Notes: generated by a model from the letters alone, not told the origin. Numbered from the stretch's first letter, positions 1 through 12,455 are shown. The stretch is 64,000 nucleotides of DNA from Bradysia coprophila (GCF_014529535.1 NW_023503493.1:6542001-6606000), one strand, 5' to 3'. A program made the numbers and translations.

Positions 1-138
1 GACTTCAATTCGCTCGTCAAGCTGATATGCTCGCCTCTCCGCTTCTAAACCATGCTCAATGTGATAGAATATACTGGCCCCGAATATCAAGTACGACACA
101 TAAAAGCACAACAATGCCAACCATTGTTTCGGTGACAT
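1..138 (-). CDS. Ork1: Ork1-like two-pore (K2P) potassium channel, N-terminal exon, cut by window edge
   Basis: Reading leftwards from the ATG at 138-136 gives 46 open codons to the window edge. The protein begins MSPKQWLALLCFYVSYLIFG and continues ASIFYHIEHG. It has a short cytosolic start, one hydrophobic helix (about residues 6-26) and then the YHIEHG segment that opens the first extracellular loop. This closely resembles the N-terminus of Drosophila Ork1, an open-rectifier K2P channel that carries background potassium current and sets resting potential in the plasma membrane. The pore loops and remaining helices lie to the left of the window, so channel function is inferred from this exon only. 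Nothing in the exon looks broken. Other K2P paralogues start differently, so the Ork1 class is favoured. The sequence upstream of the ATG is A+T-rich and would hold the 5'UTR or promoter. Confidence 0.8.
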   Translation of the reverse strand, partial: MSPKQWLALLCFYVSYLIFGASIFYHIEHGLEAERRAYQLDERIEV

Positions 139-1828
139 TTTTGTTTTTAATTTGATATCAAACTAGCAATTAAATCCAAATTTTTTGTCAATAAATTTGG
201 TTTTTAAAATGTTTTCAACCTTTAACTGATAAAATGCAAAATGAAATTGCAACGAAAGTAATTAATTGGTTGTCGATTTGAGAAAAGGTTAAATAATTTA
301 GTGTCACTTCACGATCACTTTAAAACAATTGCAGCAACGACACGTTTATGTTCAATCGAAAAACGTTAATTGTAAAAGAGTTTTTATCATCGAATCATGT
401 CTGTTTCACAATTCACTGATTTACTGCAAATTAGGCCTGTAGAAAATTAATGCATTTTGTGGTTGCAAATCATAATCAGGCTGCGGCGCGTTATTACAAT
501 TGTTATACAATTTGTCGATGATAAACTTTTCTCACGTTTTGTTTATAAAATAATCATTCAGCTTCGTGCATAGTGTTCATGCGTAACAATTAACAACTTT
601 TGGATTTAAATCGAAATCACTTGTTTCGGGTAAGTCTAACTGCAGCAACAAAAGTCGTAGTTTTTCCACAAACGAAAACGTTTTGAAGATATTTTTCGTC
701 ATATCCATAGTCACATTTGTTAAACGTTTCCTATAAAATTTTCAAATCAATTTAAATGTCGCGGTCGTGCTTAAGGTTTTCAACATTTTTATTTTTATTT
801 AATTAAAGCAAGACACCCCCTTAAACACTAAATTGAGACTCCCAAACTTTTTGATTTTTTTTTCAATAAATCTCCAACGATCGCTGTAAATTTGATAAGG
901 TAAAACATTAGCAACAACTTAACCGGCGCGTGTATTTCGTGGAAATGTTCTAACTTTGAGAATGGGATAATGTTAACGTTCTCTGCAGTCTTCACCGATC
1001 ACACATTTTGGATAGAATATGCTGACACAGAGTATCGTCTACAATTTCTTTGTGTTGTAATTGAACAATTGAAAACAATTTTTGTTTTAATGAAAACGGA
1101 ATCTAATTACAGTAACTAACGAGGTGGAATAAATGGCGCATTTATTTGCTCTCTGTGTGTGTAAATATCACTCATTTTTCTTGAAATTTTTAATTAAGAT
1201 TTGTATGAACGTAACAGAGATCCACTTTTCCTAATTGCTCAGCAATTATATATTACAACAACAACGTTGTTGTGGCTCAACGTTTGCTATAGTTGTTTGT
1301 TTTGCAGTGTTCCACGGAAGAAGTGCGTGTGATTGCATGATCCATGATAGTGTTGAAGTGTTTTCCTTGTTTGTGCCATCAGTATGGTAACTGAAGTTGA
1401 GGGTAAACATTGATTTGGAATGATAGGATTAAGCAGACGGCTTGAACATTGAGTGGCTCACTTTCAGCTGTCTAGTGCATATAGCACTTGGATCTGTTCT
1501 TTACCGTTATATTGTCGTAAATAGACAGAAACTGTGTCAGTCGAGTCGACTGAGTCGATCCACCTCTGGCCTCGATAAATTGATTAAATCGAAACCATGG
1601 AGTGTTGCGATGGGAATTTCAGTTCCTCAAAGATGTTCAGTGTAGGCGTTTCACTTTATGTGGGCATAGTTGCAATTACAGAAACACTTTTTACTGAACG
1701 CGAAAATATTGCGGTAGGACCTCGGATGCAAACAATGTTACGGTTTTTGCGAAATATAGATTTAGATTTTGAAAAGCGCTGCAGTTATCTTTAAAATTTA
1801 ACAGACAGCAAGCACATCACTGGTATCA
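139..1828. other. Non-coding region upstream of the K2P exon
   Basis: A+T-rich sequence with no reading frame I can support and no recognisable exon. It should include the 5'UTR and promoter of the leftward K2P gene. The last 30 bases (about 1799-1828) resemble the start of the TTAA MITE family and precede a fuller copy. Confidence 0.5.
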
Positions 1829-2032
1829 CCTGTCACAGACGGCAAGCATATTAACAGTTTTACTATACAAACTATTACTTCATTTGATCGAAAATTTACA
1901 GAGATGATTTCCGAAATCTTGTACTTCATTTGTTTTGAACATGCTTTTTGCTATTTAAGACCTCATCAGTCAGAGCTTGTCGTTTATTCTTGCTGTAGTT
2001 GTCGATAACAGATGACAGCCGTCTGTAACAGG
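1829..2032 (+). repeat. TTAA-type (piggyBac-like) MITE, copy 1, left end degraded
   Basis: Starts CCTGTCACAGACGGCAAGC and ends GCCGTCTGTAACAGG followed by TTAA at 2033-2036, so the ends form inverted repeats. The left TTAA is missing; instead a partial second copy of the end lies just before it. The interior has the family signature of tattacttcatttgatc and cttgtacttcattt boxes. It matches copies at 8899, 21951 and 60837. Confidence 0.75.
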
Positions 2033-2036
2033 TTAA

Positions 2037-4073
2037 TTTTCATCAGAAATAAAAAAGGAAAATCGTGGAAGTGAAAAACTTTAAGACCACAACAAACGAG
2101 AAGTCGAATGTATGAACTCGACGTTAATTTTTAATTTCACTCTTGTAGGTTTGCTGATGTGAACGAGGCTTAAGGAATTTGTCTAAAAATGTGGGCGTCA
2201 AAAATTATCCTAAAAAAGACGTCATTTTGTGCCGTCCATCACTAAAATTGAGTAAATTTCAGCTGAAATCAAGCAGCTGAAAGACGAAAACCTAAGTCGA
2301 CGTTTGTCACTGATACTTAGTAGTTGCATGTGCGTCACAACGTAGTTCTTAGCACGATTTCTGACCTAGGACAAGAAAAATTTCTCTAAAAAAAACTGCA
2401 CTTTGGGTAATACCAAAGCACTGTTGGTAATACACGTAAAATATTGAATTTTTTCCCAAAATTGTAATAAACTCACGGAAGACTGTTTTTAATTCTCATA
2501 TTGTTGTATCCACTCAACACGACAATGAGCGAACGAATAAAATTTTATCGACCAATGTGATGTCATACTACACTTTTGGAAGTATTCTATTTAGTCGATG
2601 ATATAAACATTCTCCCTTTCAAAAATTTTTCTAGTAAAAATCTAACGGCACCTCTAACTGCACCTTTAATTTCTATTTTTTTTTCGTCTCTCTTCGGAGC
2701 TTTCATTGAGATACAATCTTTTATCAGTATAACAATGAAATGGTTTTGTCCAAGTACTTAACAAGGTGAGTGGAAAATGAATTTAAGAGAATGCATTACA
2801 GCCAGCCACTTATGGAAACTTTTGGGTGGGCATAAAATTTACTAATTTTAGCGCCCTGGCCGAACAATTTAGTAGTATCGTCTTCGCAATTTACAGTGTT
2901 TACATAACGTTGTATTTCCACAAATATTTTGAACAAAGAAAATCCGCATTCCGAGACGTTCGCGGGAAATTTCCGAACTAATTTTTAATTTTAACAATTT
3001 GAAAGACTAGAGTAACACTTTTATAGCTACCACATTGACCGCGATTTTTACATTAATTTACCAGAAATACAAATTTAAAAAAAAATGAAAACCATAAGCA
3101 AACTCCGAATTTTGTTAACTTTTTTTTTTGCTTGACCGTATAACCATCCGACGTACACATCAATTGCAAATAAATCGGAACAAAAAATATATTTTTTTTT
3201 TATGTTTTCTCGACGAAATCAGTTCAGTAACTGACCGATTTAATTGTGTATGACCAGCTAAGTGAACGATTAGCAAAATCACGTACAATATCAATTTTGT
3301 CACTTAGACACTTTACCTTGTTCAAGCTTTAGTTTTGCCGATATGATACACAATTTTTATTTTTTATTTTTTTTTATTTACCTTTTTCATAATATATTTA
3401 TAACTCAAATTGTATACTTATTGTCATGTGTCTGTACGTACTCATATATGCCAATATGCCATCATGTAGCCGAGAGACGTTTGCTATTATTGTATTACTT
3501 ACTTACTGATACTTTTACCCATACACCAATAAAACTCATTTCGAAAAGATATACTTGAAATCGGTAATATCTTGAATAAACTTTGAGACAGAAAATCACT
3601 TCCACTGATTTATGATTAGGATATATCTCGGTCGCTATCAATAATAAGCGTTTTGTTGGAAAAAGCACACGAATGGAAAAATAAAATTATCTTCAAGTGT
3701 GATTTGTCCGGCTTGCGATCGAAGGGGTATGATAATTCGTTACTTTTTAATATTTTTTGAGAAGCATTTGAACTGAATCCTACGAAGACTTGACAGCAAG
3801 AAAAAGAATCGATCGGAGGAAAAAGAAAGTTCCTCAGCAGAATGAATTTTCATTCTACCAAATAATCGAAATTAAAAGCTTGACCAGCAGCTCATACAAT
3901 CCTGAGAACAGAGAAGTATTTTCCTTCCATTCCTTCCACAAAATTATTAAGAAAGAAAGATTTTCCGATCGAATTCTCTTTTCTTTTTCTGCGATCACAT
4001 TAAACGACATATTTTGCCATGATTTTTTGTTTATGAAATGTCAGGTTTTCCCGAACGATATAGCCTGCGGGAA
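2037..4073. other. Intergenic, no gene seen
   Basis: A+T-rich single-copy-looking sequence with several poly-T tracts. The short open frames have no protein-like composition, and I see no splice-consistent exon. Confidence 0.45.
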
Positions 4074-4204
4074 AAATAGTATATTTCGTACCTAGGACTA
4101 AAAGTCTTTTTTAGCGTATGATAAGTTTCCAGACAGAGCCGAAGTCGAGGTCTGGAATCTAATACGCTAAAAAAGACTTAGTCCATGGTACGAATAGTAT
4201 TTTT
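4074..4204. repeat. Foldback/MITE hairpin, copy 1
   Basis: Inverted arms: the left arm contains TTTCGTACC and GGACTAAAAGTCTTTTTTAG, and the right arm contains CTAAAAAAGACTTAGTCC and GGTACGAATA. The stem of about 45 bp surrounds a short GC-richer centre. A second copy of the same design lies at 4645-4756. Edges are approximate. Confidence 0.7.
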
Positions 4205-4275
4205 CATATTGGGCGGAGTAAAAGTGCGACGAAGTCGCACTTTTCGGGTCCTAGGTATGAAAAAGTATATTACTT

Positions 4276-4362
4276 TACAAAGAAAGGAATTTGATATTTC
4301 GTATCGAGCGCTCGGACACTTTTACTCATCGTGATACGAAATATCAAATTATTTCCCGAGTG
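4276..4362. repeat. Hairpin with TTTGATATTTCGTATC arms
   Basis: The left arm aatttgatatttcgtatcga and the right arm gatacgaaatatcaaatt are inverted around a short loop. It sits between the two foldback copies and shares their ATTTCGTA core, so it is probably a relative. Confidence 0.6.
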
Positions 4363-4429
4363 TAGTATGACGTTTTCCTTTACGAAGAAGGGAAAGACTT
4401 TTCCCTAGGGACGGAAAGTCCATTTTCAT

Positions 4430-4620
4430 GCTTCGGGGCCGAAAATGATGGCAATTTTTCGAATTTTCTCGGGTTTCCGGCCCTCTGCATGAAAACTTAC
4501 ATGTGCACCTGTTTGGGACGGTTGATTTAAGGCACTTTCGCTTGTAAGCCTCACTTCGTTCGGCCTACAATCCGCGAAATTGCCTAAAATCAATCGTCCA
4601 AAACAGGTACACAAATAACC
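4430..4620 (+). repeat. Dispersed repeat, longer copy (shorter copy at 9390)
   Basis: Runs from catgcttcggggccgaaaat to cgtccaaaacaggtacacaa. It contains an internal inverted pair (CACCTGTTTGGGACGGTTGA with TCAATCGTCCAAAACAGGT). The copy at 9390-9545 has the same two ends but lacks the middle, consistent with internal deletion. Confidence 0.65.
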
Positions 4621-4644
4621 ATTTCCCCTCCTAGTAAAGGAATA

Positions 4645-4756
4645 GTATATTTCGTATCACGGACTAAAAGTCTTTTTTAGCGTGTGAGAGGTTCTGTATG
4701 GAATGGAATACGCTAAAAAAGACTTTTAGTCCGTGGTACGAATAATATTTTTCACT
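4645..4756. repeat. Foldback/MITE hairpin, copy 2
   Basis: Same arms as the element at 4074 (GGACTAAAAGTCTTTTTTAG inverted to CTAAAAAAGACTTTTAGTCC) with a different short centre. It is flanked by TATTTCGTA and TACGAATA as in copy 1. Confidence 0.7.
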
Positions 4757-4850
4757 GTTCATTTGATCACGCATCACATCCAAATTCTTGCCATGAATGT
4801 AGATTAGAGTGTCGTCTGCAAACAAGTTTATATGTTTATGTGTTTATGTG

Positions 4851-4937
4851 TTTTGTCTATTTCAGTTGTCCAGTGCACAAAACGTTGTTTGTACCTCGAC
4901 AGGAAATGGATTTTTTCAGCACACGTCCAATACGTCA
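4851..4937 (+). repeat. Fragment of the repeat that flanks the lipocalin gene
   Basis: Carries tatttcagttgtccagtgca, acctcgacaggaaatggatt and tttttcagcacacgtcc, matching one end of the copies at 39826 (same orientation) and 43540 (inverted). Confidence 0.7.
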
Positions 4938-5631
4938 AGGCTTGATTAACTTGTGCCCTTTTTTTCTCTTTTTATAGCTGAACACAGAACGCTTCAACAA
5001 AGTACGCCTCAACGAAGTACACTTCAACATATTACTAATACCATACATACTTATCACAAAACGGACGGCGATAAATCTCTGATTCAGTGAGAACGTTTCG
5101 AAAAAACTTACCCGAATATCGATATTTTATTCGCTGGTAAATTTACGAGCAGACCTTTGACTTTGTTTGTGTGTAAAATTGTGGTGACAGCTCTGGATTA
5201 AAATGAATAGTCACATTTTCGTGTGATTGTTGAGCGGTTGATCCGAGCCACACACATAAACTCGACTTGAGTTCTTTGGGTAAAGTTATTAAGAATCCCA
5301 ATTGCAAACGTCACTTATGAAGACTAACATTCCCCTCGCTGAAGACTACAAGAATGAAATAGAAAATAATTAGCATACGTGCCAGAAAATGTTTGCATTT
5401 AGATGATCTTAGTGCAAATTCAGAGGAATTGGAGATCGACGGAAAATCGACATGAATTGTGGCACTATAAAAAATCTGTAAAATTTCATACAAAATACTA
5501 TTCTATTTCGCAGCTGTTACTCTAAGCACGTTTGCACAATCAATCTGACAAATAACAACAAATAACAGCAAATGTCTAAGAGATCAACGCACTTCAAGCA
5601 AAAGAGCTAATATTGACAGCTGCCAAATATA
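4938..5631. other. Intergenic, no gene seen
   Basis: No supportable coding frame, RNA gene or repeat recognised. Confidence 0.4.
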
Positions 5632-5755
5632 CAGTCTTTAACATTTCAAATAACTCACTGTCAAATGTTCCTGAGAATTTCATTGTGTCATTGCGAATTC
5701 ACAATGACATTCTTTGAAAAAAATGACAGTGAGACATTTGAAATGTTAAAGCCTG
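5632..5755. mobile_element. 124-bp TA-flanked MITE, copy 1
   Basis: Begins CAGTCTTTAACATTTCAAAT and ends with the near-perfect inverse ATTTGAAATGTTAAAGCCTG. TA lies on both sides (5630-5631 and 5756-5757), as expected of a Tc1/mariner-type non-autonomous element. The interior, including a cattgtgtcattgc box, matches the element at 15108 in opposite orientation, and both are exactly 124 bp. There is no coding capacity. Confidence 0.85.
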
Positions 5756-5757
5756 TA

Positions 5758-8236
5758 GTGCTATTTTGTAAGAAAAGAATTGTCCGAATTTTTTTTACGG
5801 TGCCAGAGTTTGTTCGATACACTGTCCAGTAACCAGTTTCAGTACCCCTATTATAAGTACCACTCATGCTTGAAGTGCGTTGAAGAGATGAATAACGGTG
5901 GCACCTTGCAATTCATTTCGTGCAAGCTGGAAATACTCGCAACACGATATTCACTTTTTGGCCGAGGCATCAAGAGAAAAGTTGTTTATGTTGCAAATTA
6001 AGTGGAATGTACCGATACCAAATCTGTTACTTTTCATCTGTATTCGAACAAAATCTTTCGCTTCGTTTTTTTAAACATACATTTTGCTATATAAGACATC
6101 TGGTGCTCAATCAGGGGCGCCGACTTCTAAGGACAAGCGAGGCTCGGGCACCACTACTCGAATGATGAGCACCACTACATCTTTCCAGTTTTACTTGAAA
6201 GAGCACCACTACTCCCAGATTCGCTTGTTGTATGAGCACCACTACTCCCAAACACAAGTCGGCGTCCCTTGCTCATCGTTTATTTCTGCCGTCGTTTTCG
6301 CTAACAGACGTTTTATCTATAAATTTTGTCATTCGAACTACGAAAGCTGTAAATTTCGGTTTCCGACCAAGATGCGAGAAAAATTCTGTTATTTTGTCCT
6401 TAGACATGAAAATAAGAGTACTTCGAACAAAATTGAACCGAACCGTGCGCCAGTGCTCTGATCATCGAAGTTAATACTTTTTCATGTTAGCGATGCGAAA
6501 ATCCTTATTTTCTCCACTATGAAGCGTTGTGAAAATGGCGTTTTGTTGTTATTCTGAGATGCGCCATTTTAGGTGAGAAAATAATCATTTTCTCCCATAA
6601 AATGGCTTTTCGCAAAACGTAAGCATGAAAAACGTTGTGTTCACCTCGGGGTGAAATAGGAAACAACCTGAGCTCTTGGTGAAATTTCCTATTTTTTCCC
6701 CTTGGTTAACAAGTAATTATTTCCAACTATTAATTGCATTTTGTTGTTACTTTCGTCACTTGTGATCCAAATTACTACTGGGTTTCAGATATGCGAGATA
6801 CATCTTCCTTCAAATACATCGGTTCCTTCAACGATATTCCTTCTGAGATCAGCGCTTTGGATTCACATTGTCAGTATAGCCACAAAAACCATATAAAGAC
6901 AAAGGATGTTAGTCATATGTAGGTATGTGGACTCGGATGGGTGGTGTCTTAAAAGTAACATGACAAAGAAATCCACCCACCAACAGTTACTGCGCAAGAT
7001 CATAAAACAGCCAATTGTTGCAATCGTTGTGAATATTGATTCTGTTAGTTTGGCTATAAATTACCAGATAAAAATGTCACGAAATAAATGTGTGAACGCT
7101 GAGTATAACGGTGCATCGTCAACACCATCAAATTATGGTTCTAAATTATAATTCCGAACATTTTGCATAATGTACCAAAATGTTTGAAAATCTTGAATAA
7201 TGCAAGCCGAACTTGAATTAATTTTGCATTCCTGCCAGCGCAAACAATATGATTGTACAAAAAGCTATATATGCATAATATAATACCCAATCTCTCACTC
7301 TGTCTGAGGTCACAGAAAACAGTATCATCGTCAAAATTTATTAGCCTTTTGATTCGAATTGACAATAAGCGAGCAAATGATCTATTTAGATGAGGTAATT
7401 TAAAGGTTAATATCAGTACAGTATGGCGAACATTTTCGTATTATAATCCAGTGACCATGTGCATTTACAATACGTGAATGAGTAAACTTGGCTGTTGATT
7501 CGGTCATTCGATAGCTTTAGATATAAATCTCTCACATTTAAGTATGAATTCAGACTCGGTATTTATTTGCAATCCGCAATTTCATTTCAGTTGTGGAAAC
7601 TTTTTCTGAATTTTATTTTAAAATTTATTTTAACGGCAGACAGTCGATCTGTTGAATGTTAACGTGACTCTTTTGTTGAAAATTAAATTAATTTCCTCCA
7701 ATTCGGAAAATAAGGTAGGGCAAATCATAACAATAATCTTCTGATGTATGTGACAAAAACTGAATACACAGCAACGGCAAGCATAGATTTTATTTACAGA
7801 ACGGACATGACATTGAAATTATTTAACATTTCGTTTAACAAAAAATTAGATCGATTTGCTGGTGGATATGGATGTGATGATGTATAACGTTAGAGAATTC
7901 AGTTGATTGAATAAACGTTTTTGTTGAGATGTTTGATTTTATCACAATGGTGTCAAATTCCTTATGACAACAGAAAGTTCTTTCATGAAATGTCGTTAAT
8001 GAGCCATGCTTTCCAGAACAGCAGACATTTTTCAAAAATACAGTATATTTTAGGAGATATTCGACTTTGAAGGTTTTCATATGAATGGCTTTTCCGACCG
8101 GAAAAATTATTTTTCATTTTCCAGAAAAAACTTTTCTTCCACAACTTTTCGTAACATTGGAACAAAGTAAAATCTTACACAACTTAAGGAGCACGGAGCC
8201 CTTCTTTACGACATAAGGACCTGGACTAATCATCTG
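5758..8236. other. Intergenic with small repeats
   Basis: No gene supported. At 6148-6250 the phrase gagcaccactact recurs three to four times. At 6478-6640 there is an imperfect inverted repeat (tttttcatgttagcgatgcg against gcaaaacgtaagcatgaaaa) that may be another short transposon with unclear edges. Confidence 0.45.
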
Positions 8237-8405
8237 TTATCGATAACGAATACAGTAATAAAACAAAATCCAACTAATGCGGTATTTATAGCATATGTTC
8301 AAAACAACTGAAGTAAAAGATTTGAAGTAAATCTCATAAGCATACTTAGATCAAAATGAAGTAATAGATCCAATAGTAAAATTTCTGATATGCTTGATCT
8401 TTGCT
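8237..8405 (-). repeat. Degraded TTAA-MITE family copy
   Basis: Keeps ctgttatcgataac, a gaagtaaaagatttgaa box, an aaatgaagtaatagatc box and a terminal atatgcttg, in the order seen in the intact copy at 21951. The outermost bases are eroded. Confidence 0.6.
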
Positions 8406-8898
8406 TGAATGGTTAAATGAAATCTGTTAGATGCATTCTGTCAGTAATTTAGCAGTCAGGTGAAACCATATGAGGTTTCATGTTGGCCTGAAAAATTGTG
8501 TGACGGTTTCTAGTTACGCCTGACCTGTCAGGTTTTTCAAAAGTCAGATTTTTATTTAAAAGTCTGAGCCTGAACGAAATCAAATCAGCAATTTTTAGTA
8601 GCAGGTCATAGGTACCATTGACCTGTTGATCAGAGTCTTACATTTTTTCACGAAATGTGTGCCTCGATGAAAAGAGACATAGTGTAGACGAAGGGGGTAG
8701 GGAACATTTTCATAGGAATACTTACAACCAAAAAGTCGTTGGGTTTACACTCAAAAGTCTTCCTTTTTAGGCTGATTTAATTCAGGAAGAGGTGAAAGAA
8801 TGATTCAAATATTTTTGGTTGTAAAAGCTTCGTTAGAAACTAATAAGAACATTATGGACCTAATGTGCCTATGTGTAATAATGTCAGTAGATTATTAA

Positions 8899-9086
8899 CC
8901 TGTTACAGACAGCAAGCATATGACCAGTTACTATTGCATCCATCGATCAAAGGGTTTTTATTCGGTTGATTTCAAATCTTGTACTTCAATTTTTTAACAT
9001 TCTTTTTTACTAAGACCATATTACCCAGAGCTTGTCATATTTTTGTCATTGTTATCGATAACAGATGAATAGCCGTATGTGACAGG
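8899..9086 (+). mobile_element. TTAA-type (piggyBac-like) MITE, copy 2
   Basis: TTAA at 8895-8898 precedes CCTGTTACAGACAGCAAGC. The right end is CCGTATGTGACAGG followed by TTAT, a TTAA with one change. At 188 bp it is one base longer than the copy at 21951. It contains the ttatcgataacagatgaatag segment seen in the other copies. Confidence 0.8.
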
Positions 9087-9389
9087 TTATGTCACAAGCA
9101 CGTTATCAAATAGTGACAATTGATTTATATCGACAAAATAATAGCATGTGCACGTACACTCGGCTCGGCCTTAAACTTTTCAATCGTTCAAGAGCATAAC
9201 CAACTAAAAAAACAAAATTTAAAAATTCAGTCAAATTAATATTGTGCGACTGATTGACCTGAGTACGATACTTGCTGCAAAACATTTATTGACGAATTTG
9301 TTTTACCTGTGACGTACTTAACTTACAAATTTACTTGTACTTCCGCCACGGTAACAAACTACTGGTCATTCGATTTCAAAAATCTTTTT

Positions 9390-9545
9390 CATGCTTTGGA
9401 CCGAAAATGAGGGCAATTTTTCAAATTTTCTCGGGTTTTCTGCCCTTTGCATGAAAGTTCACATGTCACATGCTCACTTCGTTCGGCCTACAATCCGCGA
9501 AATTGCCTAAAATCAATCGTCCGAAACAGGTACACAAATAACTGT
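9390..9545 (+). repeat. Dispersed repeat, internally deleted copy of 4430
   Basis: Starts catgctttggaccgaaaat and ends caatcgtccgaaacaggtac. It matches the repeat at 4430 apart from a missing internal stretch around the cacctgtttgggacgg arm. Confidence 0.65.
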
Positions 9546-10620
9546 TACTTCATTAGTTTCAAGATATTTCATTGCTCATTGTTGTAACAACTAGAGATAA
9601 TGTTAAATGATGCATATGAAAGCATCCAAAGAAACCCTCCTCAGTGAATGCCTAGATAGATATTAGATCATATATTTTGTGGTATGTGAACTATACTGTA
9701 CTTTCACTCGCAGACCATTCGCAAACTAAATGAACAAGTTTAGGTTGTAAAACTTTTGTGTAATTTTCTTGCAATTATTAAGTCAAATCGAAAATGGATT
9801 TTATGATTAATTTACTCGTGACGGTTCGAGTCATGCAAAGTCATGTAATTACCACTCTTTTGTGTCGAATTTATATTTAGCTTTCAACATCGATGTTTCG
9901 GGTACGAAAATAAACTTTGATAATTGGAAAAATAAAGAAACAATTTGTTGGTCGAAATGAATCTTTCTTTTAGATTGAACTTCTTCTGAACTATCTGATA
10001 TTCTGCAAAAGCCAACCAAAATTGGGGTGAACAATTTTTGTGCGAGATGTTCTATTGGTTTATTATATTGTAAAAAAGTTTGTCCATCAATGTTACCTGA
10101 CTAACCGAACGTAAAAAACAGCTAAACGATTATACAAATGGAGCATATACCAAACCATTTTGAGTTGTCGTCGGCTCTTTCAAGACCGCAAATTGAGTAA
10201 ATATTGAAAAAGTTGTCTGCTTCAAGCATAATTCTTTCGATATATTTGGCGAAATCATTTATAGTTTGGATCGATCAATCAACGATTGTTTAGTAAATTA
10301 GTAATGTGACAAAGTTGTGACAATTGGATCTATGGTATGGTAATTAGTCAACATCTCGTTACCGGATGTCTCAGTGAATTGGAACTGAAAATTTACACTG
10401 AAAACAATCGACTCGTATCAAACCCAAAAAGTACTTAGGACAATGAAAGTTTAAGAATTACACTCTTTCTGCTTTTAACCGATTAAGTTCAACGATTAAA
10501 TTGTCCTTGCTCAGATGATGACTGTGGAGATTTTCTCCTGGAAATTTGAATATTCTTCCACCAGAAATAATTTTAATAAAGCTTTCTTACGAAATAGCTG
10601 TCGTTACTTATTCTATTATT
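9546..10620. other. Intergenic, no gene seen
   Basis: A+T-rich, with no supportable exon, RNA gene or clear repeat. Confidence 0.4.
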
Positions 10621-10870
10621 CCCTTGACTGAAAGTCAGGGTCTTACGCCAGAAAATAGCGAAAAATGTCTGTAACCAGTAACCATACATGTACACTTTGA
10701 TTGAAAATTTATGAAATGTTATGAAAAACGTTAAATGTCTGTAACCGTTTTTTCTTGTGGGCAGGATAACTCGAGTAATTCTTAACCAATTTCAACAATT
10801 TTTTTTTTAATCGATGTGGAATTAAATTCTCTAGGCTAAGTTCGAAGATGAGCCATGTGGGATTAAGAAT
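10621..10870 (+). repeat. CCCTTGACTG-family element, left end
   Basis: Starts CCCTTGACTGAAAGTCAGGG, the same end as at 17460 and, inverted, at 30972. It carries a copy of the recurring module (gataactcgagtaattctta at 10764 to aagttcgaagatgagcc). A matching right end occurs at 17419-17456, so one element may have been expanded by nested repeats, but the interval is too rearranged to prove it. Confidence 0.55.
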
Positions 10871-11080
10871 CTGGAAGTTATTCCAGAAAAACCTGATTTT
10901 ACACTGTGGATTATAGCCTCAATCGAAAAAGATTACTTTGATGAAATTTGATTTTGTTGCGTAGTGTGTGTAAATCGTATAAGTATGTTTTCGATAATGT
11001 GCATGAAATGAGTAGTAAGAAAAATTTCGTCAGTACATGTCCAGCCTCTAACCGGTAAACATCTCTTGTTAGTGAACTGC

Positions 11081-11271
11081 TAACAACTTGATAGTTGACT
11101 AACAAATCTGATAGTTGACTAAAAAATCTGATAGTTGACTAACAAATCTGATCGTTGACTAACAACTTGATAGTTGGCTAACAAATCTGATAGTTGACTA
11201 ACAAATCTGATAGTTGACTAACAAATCTGATAGTTGACTAACAAATCTAATAGTTGACTAACAAACTTAAT
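11081..11271 (+). repeat. Minisatellite, about 20-bp unit
   Basis: About nine tandem copies of a unit close to aacaaatctgatagttgact with point variants and one-base indels. Confidence 0.9.
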
Positions 11272-11420
11272 GCGTCTACTAATACCAAAGAATGATGTTT
11301 ATGCACAGTAGTGCGATCAAAGCAGTGCGTCAATGGATTTTCATATATATATTTGCGCACAAGGACGGTAATTGACGTTTATAAAAAATGAAGATCCCAC
11401 TCCTGTGCATAAAATCTTGT

Positions 11421-11540
11421 TGCTAACATGTTAGTAAATGGGGGTTTTGCGAACACGATGTGTTGCCAAACTCGCCTTCGGCTCGTATTGGCAATCTCAC
11501 ATCTATTGCGCAAAACATCCCATTTACTAACAAGTTAGCA
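11421..11540. repeat. 120-bp imperfect palindrome
   Basis: Left arm tgctaacatgttagtaaatg, right arm catttactaacaagttagca. The centre reads ctcgccttcggctcg. Its layout (cgatgtg, ttgcca, ctcg, centre, cgag, caat, cacatc) is shared with the palindrome at 20799. Confidence 0.75.
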
Positions 11541-11940
11541 AAATAGCTATTTTTACGGCAGAAAAATACCTGCTATCAAATGAGCACACTATGATTGAAA
11601 AGTGTAGGAAATTTTATGAAAAACGTTAAATGTAACTATCATTCTTTGTAGGCAATATAAGATAAGTCATTCTCAACGAATTTCTCAATATTTTTTTAAA
11701 TTCATTATTCCAACAATCAAACAAAATATTTTACAACTCCCGTACGAGTTGTGAAGTCTCACGAGTCGTGATATTGTATGGGATATTATATTCGACCGAT
11801 AGAAAAATTCAACTTTACCGATAAAAAATAATAAAATACCGATAGAAATGTTTTACATGTCGCTGGCACCTCTTCAGTAAATCAGTAAAAGATAAAAAAT
11901 CGTCTTTCTTTCACGCTTTGTCGATTTTGGTAATATAAAG
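11541..11940. other. Intergenic, no gene seen
   Basis: A+T-rich spacer between the palindrome and the 52-bp tandem array; no feature supported. Confidence 0.4.
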
Positions 11941-12455
11941 CAAAGGCGGTTCGTTCTTAGAAAATTCATCCTTCAACGAAATGTAATGAGAAGGCGTTTT
12001 GTCCGTTCCTAGGGAATTCATTCTTTTACGAAATTTAACGAGAAGGCGTTTTGTTCGTTCCTTGTGAATTCATCCTTTTACAAAATGTAACGAGAAGGCG
12101 TTTTGCAATTAGAAGGCGTTTTGTCCGTTCCTAGGGAATTCATCCTTTTACAAAATGTAACGAGAAGGCGTTTTGTCCGTTCCTAGGGAATTCATCCTTT
12201 TACAAAATGTAACGAGAAGGCGTTTTGTTCGTTCCTAGGGAATTCATCCTTTTACAAAATGTAACGAGAAGGCGTTTTGTTCGTTCCTTGTGAATTCATC
12301 CTTTTACAAAATGTAACGAGAAGGCGTTTTGCAATTAGAAGGCGTTTTGTCCGTTCCTAGGGAATTCATCCTTTTACAAAATGTAACGAGAAGGCATTTT
12401 GATCGTTCCTAAGGAATTCATCCTTCTAAGAAATGTAATGAGAAGGCGTTCTGTT
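11941..12455 (+). repeat. Tandem array, 52-bp unit
   Basis: About ten units containing gaaggcgttttgtccgttcc, tagggaattcatccttttac and aaaatgtaacga. Spacing is 52 bp. A 19-bp partial unit (gcaattagaaggcgttttg) recurs at 12103 and 12326, indicating that multi-unit blocks were duplicated together. The first and last units are the most diverged. Confidence 0.9.

Noticed and set aside
11081..12455. CRISPR-like repeat arrays
   Set aside because: Units are contiguous tandem repeats with no unique spacers, in a eukaryotic genome.
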